DNA of 64,000 bases from Streptomyces sp. NBC_00091 (GCF_026343185.1 NZ_JAPEMA010000003.1:186001-250000); one strand, 5' to 3'; positions 42,341 through 52,286 are shown, numbered from the stretch's first letter. The notes: generated by a model not told the origin, from the letters alone. Translations and numbers: made by a program.

Positions 42341-44146
42341 TTGACTGGATTCGCTACGTTCACCGATGTGCTCCGCGGCCGGGCCGCGGAACTCGGCGAG
42401 CGCGACGCTCACGTGTTCCTCGGTGACGCCCCGGGCGCCGCCGCCGAGCACCTCACGTACGGCGAGCTGGACCGGGCGGCCCGGGCCATCGCGGTGCGGC
42501 TGCGCGAGCACGGCGCCCTGGGGCAGCCGGTGCTGCTGCTGTACCCGCCGGGCCCCGGGTTCCTGAAGGCGTTCGCCGGCTGTCTGTACGCCGGCGCCGT
42601 CGCCGTGCCCGCCCCGCTCCCCGGTGACCGGGGCGAGCGGCTGCAGCGCGTGTCGGGGATCATCCGCGACACCGGCGCGCAGCTGGTGCTGACCGACTCC
42701 GCCCACGCCCCCGACGTGTCGCTGTGGCTCGCCATGGCGGGCCGGGGCGAGACGGTGTGCCTGGCCACCGACGTGGAGGAGGGGCTGAACGCCGAGGCCT
42801 GGCAGCCGCCCCGCACCGGCCCGGACGACCTGGCGTTCCTCCAGTACACCTCGGGTTCGACCTCCCGGCCGCGCGGGGTGATGGTCAGTCACCGCAACCT
42901 CCTCGCCAACATGGAGGCCATGCGCAACGTCCTGGGCTCCACCGCCGAGGACGTGTTCGGCAGCTGGCTGCCGCACTACCACGACATGGGACTCATCTGC
43001 CATCTGCTGCACCCGCTGTGGCTGGGCACCTCGTCGGTGCAGATGTCCCCCACCGCCTTCGTCAAGCGGCCGGTGCGCTGGCTGCGCTCGATCGGCGAGT
43101 ACGGGGTGACCATCGGCGGCGGCCCCAACTTCTGCTACGACCTGTGCCTGCGCCGGATCACGGACGAGCAGCTCGCCGGCCTGGACCTGAGCAGCTGGCG
43201 GCTGGCGATCAACGGCGCCGAACCGGTGCGCCACCAGACCCTGGAGGCCTTCGCCGAGCGCTTCGCCGCGGCCGGTTTCCGCCGCGGGAGCCTCTTCCCG
43301 GCCTACGGGCTCGCCGAGGCCACGCTCGTCGTGTCCGGCGGCACGCCCGGCGAAGGCCCGCGCACCCTGACCGTCGACGCGGCCGGCCTCGAGTACGACG
43401 AGCTGCGCCCGCCGCGCCCCGGCCGGCCGGTGCGGACCCTGGTCGGGAGCGGCACCGTACGCGACTTCGCCGTGCGGATCGTGGAGCCGGTGATCGGCGG
43501 CGAGGTGCCCGCGGGCCGGGTCGGGGAGATCTGGGTGCGCGGCGACAGCGTCGCCCAGGGCTACTGGCGCCGTCCCACCGACACCGCCCGTACCTTCCAC
43601 GCCATGGTGGACGACGGGGACAGCGGCTTCCTGCGCACCGGCGACCTCGGGGTGATCGACGGGGACGAGCTGTACGTCACCGGCCGGCTCAAGGAAATGA
43701 TCATCCTCAACGGGCGCAACATCTATCCGCAGGACGTCGAGTGGGCGGTGCGCGAGACGGAGCCGGCCCTCGGGGCGGGCCAGGGCGCCGTGTTCACCGT
43801 GGACGCGGACCGCGAGCAGCTCGTCGTCGTGCACGAGGTGCGCCCCGAGAACGCCGACTGGGAGACGCTGCGCGCCCTCGCCCGGCGCATCCAGATCCTC
43901 ATCGGCCAGGACTTCGACGTGCCCGCGGCCAATGTGCTCCTGGTGCGGCCGGGCACCCTGCGCCGTACCACCAGCGGCAAGATCCAGCGGACCCTGATCC
44001 GCAAGCTGTTCCTGGAGGGCGAGGTCAGCGGCGAGTACGAGGTCCTCGACCCCGCCGTGCGCGCCCTGGTCCGTCCGCGCGACACGCTGCTCGGCAACGA
44101 CCTGCTGCGGCCCTCCGCCCGCGCCGCCGCGGAGACGGCGTGGTGA
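42341..44146 (+). CDS. Fatty acyl-AMP ligase (FAAL) loading an acyl chain onto an ACP
   Basis: 601 residues from a TTG at 42341 with AAGGGGG six bases upstream; no ATG or GTG nearby has such a signal. ANL-family motifs: YTSGSTSRPRGVMVSHRN, YHDMGLICHLL, PAYGLAEATLVV, RTGDLGVID, and the C-terminal Lys in TTSGKIQRTLIRK. The YHDMGL and AYGLAEATL signatures and the length are those of FAALs, which make acyl-adenylates and pass them to an ACP rather than to CoA. First gene of a coupled operon; its stop overlaps the next start (GTGA). The likely partner is the ACP at 45987. FAAL, acyl dehydrogenase and ACP trios occur in lipopeptide clusters such as ramoplanin and friulimicin, where they supply unsaturated acyl-ACPs. 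Confidence 0.9.
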   Translation: MTGFATFTDVLRGRAAELGERDAHVFLGDAPGAAAEHLTYGELDRAARAIAVRLREHGALGQPVLLLYPPGPGFLKAFAGCLYAGAVAVPAPLPGDRGERLQRVSGIIRDTGAQLVLTDSAHAPDVSLWLAMAGRGETVCLATDVEEGLNAEAWQPPRTGPDDLAFLQYTSGSTSRPRGVMVSHRNLLANMEAMRNVLGSTAEDVFGSWLPHYHDMGLICHLLHPLWLGTSSVQMSPTAFVKRPVRWLRSIGEYGVTIGGGPNFCYDLCLRRITDEQLAGLDLSSWRLAINGAEPVRHQTLEAFAERFAAAGFRRGSLFPAYGLAEATLVVSGGTPGEGPRTLTVDAAGLEYDELRPPRPGRPVRTLVGSGTVRDFAVRIVEPVIGGEVPAGRVGEIWVRGDSVAQGYWRRPTDTARTFHAMVDDGDSGFLRTGDLGVIDGDELYVTGRLKEMIILNGRNIYPQDVEWAVRETEPALGAGQGAVFTVDADREQLVVVHEVRPENADWETLRALARRIQILIGQDFDVPAANVLLVRPGTLRRTTSGKIQRTLIRKLFLEGEVSGEYEVLDPAVRALVRPRDTLLGNDLLRPSARAAAETAW

Positions 44147-45930
44147 GCGCCGTCGCCGTCGCCGCCGGGCCGGCCCCCCGGGCGCCGGTGCGGCGGCCCG
44201 CGCCGTCCCCGGAGTCGACGAGCGGCCGGGTCCGGGCCGCCGCGCTGGAGGCCCTGCTCGGCGACCCGGCGGCGCCCGGCAACCCGGCCGGGCACCGCGC
44301 GCTGCTCGCTTCCGACCAGGCGGCCGCGCTGTCCCCGGAGGCGGAGGGGCTGCTCGACGACTTCGGGATGCACCGCGAGTTCGTTCCGCGCGAGCTCGGC
44401 GGCCGCTTCGACTCCCCCGAGGGCCTGCTGCGGGTGATGCGGCCGGTGTTCCGCCGGGACGTGTCCCTCGGCATGGGCTACGGCATGACCACCTTCATGG
44501 CCGCCTCCGACGTGTGGATGCGCGGCAACGAGGAGCAGCGGTCGTGGCTGGGCGGCCTGCTCCTGGGCGGCTCGAAGGCGGCGATAGCCCAGCACGAGAC
44601 CGCGCACACCAACGACTTCGTCCGCAACCAGATCTCCGCGGACCCGGCCCCCGGCGGCGGCCTGTCGGTCACCGGGGCCAAGCCGGTGGTCAACAACCTG
44701 CACCGGGCCGACGCCCTGGTGCTGTTCTGCCGTACCGGCGGGCACTTCCCCGGCGGGACGCAGAGCGCCCTGCTGCTGGACCCGCACACCCTGCCCGCGG
44801 ACCGCTACCGCACCGAGCGGCGGCCCGCCGCGGTGGGCCTGCGGTCCTGCTTCTTCTCGGGCGTGCGCTTCGACGACTGCCCGGTGCCCGCCGACGCCTT
44901 GCTCGGCGCGCCCGGCAGCGGGGTCGCGACCTCGCTCCAGTCGTTCCAGATGAGCCGTACGCTGATGGCCTCCCTGTCGGTGGCCGCCGTGGACGCGAGC
45001 CTGCGCACGGCCGTGCTGGTGGACCGTCAGCGGGGGCCCGGCGCGGCCGGCACGGCGCCGGTGGACCCGCAGCACACGGCGAACACCCTGACCGGGGCGT
45101 TCGTGAACCTGCTCCTGTACGACTGCCTGGCGGTCGTCGCCACCCGGGCGCTGCACCTGCTGCCGGCCGAGACCAGCGTGTACTCGGCGGCCGTGAAGCT
45201 GCTGCTGCCGCGGGTGCTGATCGAGACGATGTACGACCTGTCCACCGTCCTGGGCTCGCAGCTGTACACGCGGGACGGCACCGTCGGCGTCCTGCAGAAG
45301 CACATCCGGGACGTGCCGGTGATCAGCCTCGGCCACGCGGGGACCGTCGCCTGCCAGGCGACGATCATCCCGCAGCTGAAGCAGCTGGCGAGCCGCTCCT
45401 GGTTCACCGAGGAGGAGGCCCCCGCCGCGCTGTTCCAGCCCGACGCGCCCCTGCCGGCGTTCCGCTACGACGCGCTCGCGCTGGCCAGCGGACGCGACAG
45501 CCTCAGCGCCTCGCTGCTGGCCGCCGCCGCGGAACTGCCGGGCCGCGACCCGGTGGAGCGGGCCCTGCGCACGATGACGGAGCACCTCGTCGAGGAGCTG
45601 CGGGATCTGCGCCGGCGGGTGCTCGCGCTGCCGCCGCTGGACGGCGGGACGCCGGTGGGACCGGCCTGGTTCGCGCTGACCGACCGTTACGTCCTGGTCC
45701 TGGCGGCGGCGGCCGTGCTCGGCGTCCGCCGCCACAACCGCCACGGCCTCGACCCGTTCCTGGCCGATCCGGCCTGGGCGGCGGCCGCCCTGCACCGCAT
45801 CACGTGCAGACTGGGCACCGAGCCCGTGGAGCTGCCCCCCGAGTGCCTGGCGCGCGTCCACCAGGAGGTCCTGGCCCGCTTCGGGGACCGGCGCAGCTAC
45901 GACCTGCACAACACCCCGCTTCCCGGCTGA
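44143..45930 (+). CDS. Acyl-CoA dehydrogenase-like flavoenzyme, probably acting on acyl-ACP
   Basis: 595 residues from a GTG overlapping the FAAL stop. The acyl-CoA dehydrogenase fold is visible: AQHETAHTNDFVRNQ in the middle domain, a beta-domain with FFSGVRFDDCPVPADALLG, then QSFQMSRTLMAS leading into the C-terminal helices. At almost 600 residues it is much longer than catabolic enzymes (about 380), as is usual for the dehydrogenases beside FAALs in lipopeptide clusters. Inferred role: FAD-dependent introduction of a double bond into the FAAL-loaded acyl-ACP. An FkbI-like role in oxidising a glyceryl-ACP is possible because an FkbH gene lies in the same operon, but the neighbouring FAAL and ACP make acyl desaturation more likely. 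Confidence 0.82.
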   Translation: MSAVAVAAGPAPRAPVRRPAPSPESTSGRVRAAALEALLGDPAAPGNPAGHRALLASDQAAALSPEAEGLLDDFGMHREFVPRELGGRFDSPEGLLRVMRPVFRRDVSLGMGYGMTTFMAASDVWMRGNEEQRSWLGGLLLGGSKAAIAQHETAHTNDFVRNQISADPAPGGGLSVTGAKPVVNNLHRADALVLFCRTGGHFPGGTQSALLLDPHTLPADRYRTERRPAAVGLRSCFFSGVRFDDCPVPADALLGAPGSGVATSLQSFQMSRTLMASLSVAAVDASLRTAVLVDRQRGPGAAGTAPVDPQHTANTLTGAFVNLLLYDCLAVVATRALHLLPAETSVYSAAVKLLLPRVLIETMYDLSTVLGSQLYTRDGTVGVLQKHIRDVPVISLGHAGTVACQATIIPQLKQLASRSWFTEEEAPAALFQPDAPLPAFRYDALALASGRDSLSASLLAAAAELPGRDPVERALRTMTEHLVEELRDLRRRVLALPPLDGGTPVGPAWFALTDRYVLVLAAAAVLGVRRHNRHGLDPFLADPAWAAAALHRITCRLGTEPVELPPECLARVHQEVLARFGDRRSYDLHNTPLPG

Positions 45931-45986
45931 CGGGCAACGGCCCCGACCACCGCTTCCCCCTTCGCCCGCACGCAAGGAGTCCAGGG

Positions 45987-46274
45987 ATGTCCCTGCCCGT
46001 GTCGCCGCACAGCGCGGCCCCGCTGCACCACTGGCTGACCGACCGCCTCGCCGTCTACCTCGACCGGCTGCCGGACAGCATCGACCCCACCGTGCCGCTC
46101 GCCGAGTACGGCATGGACTCGGTGGGGGCGCTGAGCCTGTGCGGGGACATCGAGGACACGTTCCACATCGCCGTGGACCCGTCGCTGGCCTGGGACCACC
46201 CGACCGTCGTCGCGCTGGTCGCCCACCTCACCGCCCGGGGCGTGACGGTTCCGGCCGCGGGGGTCTCCCCGTGA
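45987..46274 (+). CDS. Acyl carrier protein (partner of the FAAL)
   Basis: 95 residues. ATG at 45987 with AAGGAG upstream, 56 bp after the dehydrogenase: the only real gap in this operon. Phosphopantetheine site YGMDSVGALSL with Ser at about residue 46. It lies between the FAAL/dehydrogenase pair and the single-module PKS and overlaps the PKS start (GTGA), which suggests it carries the acyl chain from ligase to ketosynthase. Confidence 0.9.
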   Translation: MSLPVSPHSAAPLHHWLTDRLAVYLDRLPDSIDPTVPLAEYGMDSVGALSLCGDIEDTFHIAVDPSLAWDHPTVVALVAHLTARGVTVPAAGVSP

Positions 46275-49228
46275 GCTCCGCCTCCGTCGCCGTGGTCGGG
46301 CTCGACTGCGTCTTCCCGGGCGCGCCGGGCCCCGACGCCTACTGGGACCTGCTGATGCGCGGCGGCGACGCGACCGGGGAGCAGCCCGGCCCGCGCAGGT
46401 TCGGGCCGGGGTACGAGACGCCGGTGCGCGGCGGTTTCATCGACGACGCCGACGTGTTCGACAACGACTTCTTCACCGTCTCGCCGCGCGAGGCCGCGGC
46501 GATGGACCCGCAGCAGCGGCTGCTGCTCCAGTGCGCGTGGCGGGCCCTGGAGGACTCGGGGCGCTCCCCGCGGTCCCTGGCGGGCGGCGACACCGGGGTG
46601 TTCGTCGGCATGATGGGCAGCGAGTGGGGCCAGCTGCACCTGGGCGACTACGGGCGCGTGACCCCGCAGCTGGGCGCCGGGTCCAGCGCCGGCATGGCCG
46701 CCAACCGCATCTCGTACCACCTCGACCTGAAGGGGCCGAGCCTGTCCGTGGACACGGCCTGCTCCTCCTCGCTGGTCGCCGTGCACCTGGCGGTCAACTC
46801 ACTGCTGTCCGGGGAGTGCGGGACGGCGCTGGCCGGCGGGGTCAACCTGATCCTGACCCCGGCGCTGGGGCTGGTGTACGGGCAGATGGGGCTGGCCTCG
46901 CCGGACGGCCGGTGCAGGCCCTTCAGCGCCGACGCGAACGGCATCGCCCGCAGTGACGGCGTCGGGGTGGTGGTGCTGCGGCGGCTGGAGGACGCACTCG
47001 CCGACGGGCAGCGGGTCTACGCCGTCATCCGGGGCACCGCCGTCAACCAGGACGGGCGCAGCAACGGCGTCACCGCGCCGAACCGGCACTCCCAGCGGGA
47101 GGTCGTCGCGGCCGCGTACCGCCGGGCCGGGGTCACCCCCGACCAGGTGCGGTTCGTCGAGGCCCACGGCACGGGCACGGCGCTCGGCGACATCATCGAG
47201 TGCGGGGCCCTGGGCGAGGTGCACGACGTACCGCGCGAGGAGCCGTGCGCGATCGGCTCCGTCAAGGGCAATCTCGGGCACACGGAGGGGGCCGCGGGCA
47301 TCGCCGGGCTGATCAAGGTGGCGCTCGCGCTGCACCACCGGATCGTGCCCGCGAGCCGGTTCGCGGACCGCGAGAACCCCCAGCTGCGGCTCGCCGAACG
47401 GGGGCTGGCCCTGCTGAAGGTCCCGGTGCGGCTGCCCGCCGGCGAGGTCGTGGCGGGCGTGAGCAGCTTCGGCATGGGCGGGACCAACGCGCACGCGGTG
47501 CTCGCCGCCGCGCCCCGTACGGCCCGCACCGGGCGCCGCCGGGCGGCGGCCGCGCCGGCCGGGGTGTTCACGGTCTCGGCCGACACCCCGGAGGCGCTGC
47601 GCCGCAACCTCGCCGCGCAGGCGGAGGCGGTGGCCGCCCGCCCGCGCGGGGACGCCGCCGCGCTGTGCTGGACCAGCAACCGGGTCAAGACCGGGCTGCC
47701 CTACCGGGCGGCGTTCACCGCCACCGACACCGTCGAGCTGGCGGCGGCGCTGCGCGGGGCGGCCGAGGACGGGCGGCTCGCCGCCGGGATCGCCGACCGG
47801 GCCTGGCGTCCGCCGGTCATCGGGTTCCTCTTCACCGGCCAGGGCGTCCAGGAGCCCGGGATGACGGCCGCCCTGTACCGGCAGTCGCCGCTGTACCGGC
47901 GCCGGCTCGACGAGGCCGACGCGGCGCTCGCCCCGCACCTGGGCGGCTCGGTGCGCGACCTGATCCTCGGCGGGGATCCGGCCCTGCACCGCACCCGCTG
48001 GGCGCAGCCCGCCCTGTTCGCCGTCGGCCATGCGCTGGCGGCCACGCTGAGCGGCCTCGGCGCGGGGCCGCACGTCGTACTGGGGCACAGCGTCGGGGAG
48101 TTCGCGGCCGCCGTGACCGCCGGGGTGCTCACGCTGGACGAGGCGGCCCGGCTGGTCGCGGAGCGGGCACGGCTGATGGACGCGCTGCCCGAGGGCGGCG
48201 GCATGCTGTCGGTGCGGGCGGGGCGCGAAGCGGTCGAGGAGTTCCTCACCACCGGTCCGGGGGTGTCCCTCGCCGCGGTCAACGGCCCGCGGAACACGGT
48301 CCTGTCGGGCGGGCTCGCGGAGCTGGAGCGGGTCGCCGGCGTGCTCCGCGAGCGCGGCACGCACTGCCGTACGGTCGGCGTCTCGCACGCCTTCCACTCG
48401 CCGCTGATGGCTCCCGTCCTGGAGCCGCTGGCCGCCGCCGCCGCGGGGATCACGCCCGCCGCGCCGCGCATCCCCGTCGCCTCCACCCGGTACGGGCGGC
48501 TGCTGGCCGACGAGCCGATGGACGGCGCCTACTGGGCCGGGCAGGCGGCCGGGCCGGTGCTGTTCGCGGACGCGCTGGCCGACCTGGTGGCACGGACCGC
48601 CCCGACCGCGCTCGTGGAGATCGGCCCGGCGCCGCAGCTGATCCAGCTGGTGGGCCGGTCCGGGCTGGCCGACGGGATCCGGCTGCTGCATCCGGCGCCG
48701 GGCCGGGATGCGACGGCCCGCGACCTGGCCGAGACCGTCGCCGCCCTGTACCGCTCCGGGCTGGAGCCGCAGTGGGACGAGCTGTACGAGCCCGCCTGGC
48801 GCACCACCGAGCGGCTGCCCCCGTACGCCTTCTCCACCGAGCACCGCTTCTGGCACACCGCGACCGCCCGCCCGCAGGCCCCCGCGGCCCCGTCCGCGCC
48901 GGGACCCGCCCCGGCGGCCCCGGAGCGGACCCGCCCCGACGACGGCGAGGGCGAGGGCGAGGGGAGCCAGGACCCGGTGCTGGCCGCCGTGGTGCGGGCC
49001 GTCGTGGAGGTGGGCGGCTATCCGCCCGAACGCGTCGGGCGCCGGTCCCGTTTCTACGAGGACCTCGGCTTCGATTCTGTGATGATCATGCAACTCAAGG
49101 ACCGGATCGAGACCGCGCTGCCACAGGCCGGCGGTATCGCGGTGCAGCAACTGCTGCCCGCGCTGCGTTCGGTGGGCACCCTGGCCGACTTCGTCGGCGA
49201 GTGGATCAGTGTGGGGGTACGACCGTGA
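46271..49228 (+). CDS. Single-module type I polyketide synthase, KS-AT-ACP
   Basis: 985 residues from a GTG overlapping the ACP stop. [10 protein letters not shown] (Cys164), EAHGTGT, GNLGHTEG. AT: GHSVGE (Ser607) and HAFH, so malonyl type. A glutamate/glycine-rich linker (DDGEGEGEG) leads to an ACP with LGFDSV (Ser936). There are no reductive domains and no thioesterase, so it should add malonyl units without reduction and leave a 3-ketoacyl-ACP. It has no coiled-coil docking helix like those of the large PKS subunits, which fits free ACP partners. The acceptor is probably the FAAL-derived acyl-ACP, and its 3-ketoacyl product is what a tetronate-type KASIII would need. Its stop overlaps the KASIII-like start. 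Number of rounds unknown; one is the simplest. Confidence 0.9.
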   Translation: MSSASVAVVGLDCVFPGAPGPDAYWDLLMRGGDATGEQPGPRRFGPGYETPVRGGFIDDADVFDNDFFTVSPREAAAMDPQQRLLLQCAWRALEDSGRSPRSLAGGDTGVFVGMMGSEWGQLHLGDYGRVTPQLGAGSSAGMAANRISYHLDLKGPSLSVDTACSSSLVAVHLAVNSLLSGECGTALAGGVNLILTPALGLVYGQMGLASPDGRCRPFSADANGIARSDGVGVVVLRRLEDALADGQRVYAVIRGTAVNQDGRSNGVTAPNRHSQREVVAAAYRRAGVTPDQVRFVEAHGTGTALGDIIECGALGEVHDVPREEPCAIGSVKGNLGHTEGAAGIAGLIKVALALHHRIVPASRFADRENPQLRLAERGLALLKVPVRLPAGEVVAGVSSFGMGGTNAHAVLAAAPRTARTGRRRAAAAPAGVFTVSADTPEALRRNLAAQAEAVAARPRGDAAALCWTSNRVKTGLPYRAAFTATDTVELAAALRGAAEDGRLAAGIADRAWRPPVIGFLFTGQGVQEPGMTAALYRQSPLYRRRLDEADAALAPHLGGSVRDLILGGDPALHRTRWAQPALFAVGHALAATLSGLGAGPHVVLGHSVGEFAAAVTAGVLTLDEAARLVAERARLMDALPEGGGMLSVRAGREAVEEFLTTGPGVSLAAVNGPRNTVLSGGLAELERVAGVLRERGTHCRTVGVSHAFHSPLMAPVLEPLAAAAAGITPAAPRIPVASTRYGRLLADEPMDGAYWAGQAAGPVLFADALADLVARTAPTALVEIGPAPQLIQLVGRSGLADGIRLLHPAPGRDATARDLAETVAALYRSGLEPQWDELYEPAWRTTERLPPYAFSTEHRFWHTATARPQAPAAPSAPGPAPAAPERTRPDDGEGEGEGSQDPVLAAVVRAVVEVGGYPPERVGRRSRFYEDLGFDSVMIMQLKDRIETALPQAGGIAVQQLLPALRSVGTLADFVGEWISVGVRP

Positions 49229-50274
49229 CAGCAGTGACCGAGACCGCCCTGTACGTGGCGGGCACGGGCACCGCCCTGCCCGGCGACCCGGTGGACAACA
49301 CCCGGCTGGGCAAGATGTTCGGGATCAGCGAGGAGTGGATCGACCTCTTCGTGGGGACCCGTACCCGCCACTTCTGCTGGGACCTGGGCACCGGCACCCT
49401 CACCCACAGCCTCGCCGACCTGTGCGCCGAGGCCGCCGGGCGGGCCCTGGCCAACTCCGGGCTCGCCCCCGCCGACCTCGACTTCCTGATCCTGACCACC
49501 GCCACGCCCGACACCCTGCTGCCCACCACCGCGACCGTGGTGGCCGACCGGCTGGGCCTCAGCCACCTGCCCGCCTTCCAGCTCCAGGCGGGCTGTTCGG
49601 GCGCCGTACAGGCGCTGGACGTAGCCCGCGCGCTGCTCGCGGGCGGCCACCGCGCGGGCCTCGTGGTCGGCGGGGACGTCACCGACCGGTTCCTCGACCC
49701 GGGGCGCGAGGCGCTCAGCCTGCCGACCGAGGAGCTGGTCAACTACGTGCTGTTCGGCGACGGGGCGGGCGCGGCCGTGGTCGGCACGGAGCCCGTCGGC
49801 GAGGCCATCGCCGTACGGAGCCTGCTGCACCGGTTCACCGGGCGGGGCCGCTCCCCCGGCCAGATCGTCGACTGGCAGGGCGTCGCCCGCCACGACGCGG
49901 GCCGGCAGATGCTGTTCGAGGACTACAAGGCCATCGAGGAGAGCGTGCCGCCCATGGCCTCGGAGATCTTCTGGGAGCTGCTGGCCGCCACCGGCTGGAG
50001 CCGCGAGGACCTCCACTACGTGCTGCCCCCGCAGCTGTCGGGCCGGATGACGGCCCGCATCACCGAGCACCTGGACGTGCCGGAGCTGCGCGAGGTGTCC
50101 TGTGTGGCCGACACCGGGAACACGGGCAACGCCCTGCCGCTGATCCAGCTCGACCGGCTCGCCGGAGAGCTGGGCGAGGGGGAGCGGGCCCTGGCCGTGA
50201 TCGTCGAGTCCAGCAAGTGGATCAAGGGCGGGCTGGCGCTGGAGCGCGTCCCGGAGACGGACTGCACCGGATGA
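49225..50274 (+). CDS. KASIII-like enzyme lacking the catalytic His, tetronate-type coupling candidate
   Basis: 349 residues from a GTG overlapping the PKS stop. The KASIII fold is clear and the nucleophile Cys124 (QAGCSGAVQ) and Asn299 (DTGNTGN) are present, but the PHQAN motif reads PPQLSG (Pro269 where His is expected). Loss of His argues against ordinary decarboxylative condensation. The order KASIII, FkbH, ACP is that of tetronate clusters such as RK-682 and tetronomycin, where a KASIII-like enzyme couples glyceryl-ACP with a 3-ketoacyl thioester. Inferred role: joining the chain from the KS-AT-ACP protein, or from the large PKS, to glyceryl-ACP. Stop overlaps the FkbH start (ATGA). Confidence 0.8.
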   Translation: MTAVTETALYVAGTGTALPGDPVDNTRLGKMFGISEEWIDLFVGTRTRHFCWDLGTGTLTHSLADLCAEAAGRALANSGLAPADLDFLILTTATPDTLLPTTATVVADRLGLSHLPAFQLQAGCSGAVQALDVARALLAGGHRAGLVVGGDVTDRFLDPGREALSLPTEELVNYVLFGDGAGAAVVGTEPVGEAIAVRSLLHRFTGRGRSPGQIVDWQGVARHDAGRQMLFEDYKAIEESVPPMASEIFWELLAATGWSREDLHYVLPPQLSGRMTARITEHLDVPELREVSCVADTGNTGNALPLIQLDRLAGELGEGERALAVIVESSKWIKGGLALERVPETDCTG

Positions 50275-52286
50275 CCGCCCCCACGACACCCACCGCCGCC
50301 GCCACCGGGGCCGGGGCCGGGGCAGCCGCGCCCGCAGCCGGTTCCCGTACCGGCCCGGCCGACCCGGTGCGCGAGCTGCGCGCGCTGCACCGCGCGGGCC
50401 GGCTCGCCGAGGCCTGGCCCCGCGTCGCCCCGCTGCTGGCCGAGCTGACCGACCACGGGGACCGGGAGCCCGAGGCCGTCCGCACCGACCTGGTGCGCGC
50501 CGGCCGGGTCCTGGCCGCGCTCCCGGCGGCCGGGGTCCTCGCCGCGCACCCGGACACGCCCCTGGTCACCGTGGCCGTCACCGGGCACTCCACCCTGGTC
50601 CAGCTCACCGACCCGCTCGTCGCCGAGCTGGCCCGGCACGGGCTGCTCTCCCGGGTGGTGCACGGGGACCACGGCGCCTACCTGCGCGACCTGCACGACC
50701 CCGACGGCGAACTGCGCCGCCACCGCGCCGACCTGACCCTGTGCGTCCTCGACGCGGGCGCCGTCTTCGACGAGCTCCCCGAGCCCTGGACCTGGCAGGA
50801 CGTGGAGGCCGGCTGCGCCCGGCTGCTGGAGCGGCTGCGCTCGGTCACGGCCGCCCACGCCGCGGACGCCGCCGGCACCCTCGTGCTGAACACCCTGCCC
50901 CTGCCCCGCACCCGGCTCCAGCAGCTCGTCGGACAGCGGGAGCGGGCCCTGCTCGGCGCGGTGTGGCGGGAGTTCAACGCCCGGCTGCTGCGACTGGCGG
51001 CCGAGCACCCCACGGCGGCCGTGGTCGACCTGGATCCGCTGATCGCCGACGGCGGCCCGGCCGCCGACCCGCGCCTGGCCCTGTACACCCGCGCCCCGTA
51101 CACCGAGCAACTGCTCGCCGCCTACGCCCGGGAGGCCGTGCACGTGCTGCGCGCCCGCCGCGGCATGACCCGCAAGTGCCTGGTCCTGGACCTCGACGAC
51201 ACCCTGTGGGCGGGTATCCTCGGCGACGACGGACCCGAGGGGATCACCGCCGCCGCGGGCACCCTGGCCGGGGAGCCGCACGCGGCCCTGCAGCGCACCG
51301 CGCGCCAGCTCGCCGCCCAGGGCGTGCTGCTCGCCGTCAGCAGCAAGAACGACACCGGACCGGTCCTCGGCGTGCTCCGCGACCACCCGGACATGGTGCT
51401 GCGCGAGCGGGACTTCGTACGGATCCACGCCAACTGGCAGCCCAAGGACGGCAACCTGCGGGAGATCGCCGCCGCCCTCGGCATCGGCACCGACGCGCTG
51501 GTCTTCGCCGACGACTCCCCCGCCGAGCGCGCCCTGGTGCGGGCCCGGGTCCCCGGCGCCGCCGTCGTGGCGCTGGGCACGGAGCCGGCCCTGCACGTCG
51601 GCCGACTGCTGGCCGACGGCTGGTTCGACACGCCCCGGCTGACCGGCGACGACCTCGCCCGCACCGCCCGCTACCACGAGGCGGCCGCCCGCGGGGAGCT
51701 GGAGCGCGGCAGCGGATCGTACGAGGAATACCTGCGCGACCTGGGCGTCCGCGTGCGCATCGCGCCGCCGCAGCCGCACGAGCTCGACCGGATCGCCCAG
51801 CTGTCGCTGCGCACCAACCAGTTCAACCTCACCGGCGAACGGCTCGGCGCGGACCGCGTCGCCGCGCTCGCCGCCGACCCCGCGGGCCTGCTGCTCGCGG
51901 TGCACGTCGGCGACCGGTTCGGCGACAGCGGCCTGGCCGGCGCGGTCCGCGCCCGGTACGCCGCGGACGGGCTGCGCCTGGACGGTTTCTGGCTCAGCTG
52001 CCGGGTCTTCGCGCGCGGGGTCGAACAGGCCGTCCTCGCGACCCTGCTGGCGCACGCGGCCGGCCGCGGCCTGCCCGCCGTACACGCCCTCCACCGGCCG
52101 ACCGCCAAGAACACCAGGGCGGCCGGCTTCTACCCCTCACTGGGCTTCACCGAGACCGCCAGGGACCCTGACGGCTCGCTGCACTACCGCCACGACCTGG
52201 CGCGACTGCCCCCCGTACCCGACCACTTGACGACCGATTCACGCCTCGGAGGGGACGACGATGAGCCTGCCGGAACCACCCGCTGA
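50271..52286 (+). CDS. FkbH-like protein, probable glyceryl-ACP synthase
   Basis: 671 residues. The N-terminal third is a variable SGNH-like segment. The HAD-type domain begins near residue 300 with KCLVLDLDDTLWAGILGDDG, the hallmark of FkbH proteins, followed by SSKND and FADDSPAE. The C-terminal third is GNAT-like (LSLRTNQFNLTG onwards). FkbH enzymes take 1,3-bisphosphoglycerate, dephosphorylate it and pass glycerate to a dedicated ACP. That glyceryl-ACP goes to tetronates or, with FkbI/FkbK/FkbG, to methoxymalonyl-ACP. No O-methyltransferase is seen in the window, and a KASIII-like gene and an ACP flank it, which favours the tetronate-like use. Overlaps the next ACP gene by 26 bp. Confidence 0.9.
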   Translation: MTAPTTPTAAATGAGAGAAAPAAGSRTGPADPVRELRALHRAGRLAEAWPRVAPLLAELTDHGDREPEAVRTDLVRAGRVLAALPAAGVLAAHPDTPLVTVAVTGHSTLVQLTDPLVAELARHGLLSRVVHGDHGAYLRDLHDPDGELRRHRADLTLCVLDAGAVFDELPEPWTWQDVEAGCARLLERLRSVTAAHAADAAGTLVLNTLPLPRTRLQQLVGQRERALLGAVWREFNARLLRLAAEHPTAAVVDLDPLIADGGPAADPRLALYTRAPYTEQLLAAYAREAVHVLRARRGMTRKCLVLDLDDTLWAGILGDDGPEGITAAAGTLAGEPHAALQRTARQLAAQGVLLAVSSKNDTGPVLGVLRDHPDMVLRERDFVRIHANWQPKDGNLREIAAALGIGTDALVFADDSPAERALVRARVPGAAVVALGTEPALHVGRLLADGWFDTPRLTGDDLARTARYHEAAARGELERGSGSYEEYLRDLGVRVRIAPPQPHELDRIAQLSLRTNQFNLTGERLGADRVAALAADPAGLLLAVHVGDRFGDSGLAGAVRARYAADGLRLDGFWLSCRVFARGVEQAVLATLLAHAAGRGLPAVHALHRPTAKNTRAAGFYPSLGFTETARDPDGSLHYRHDLARLPPVPDHLTTDSRLGGDDDEPAGTTR

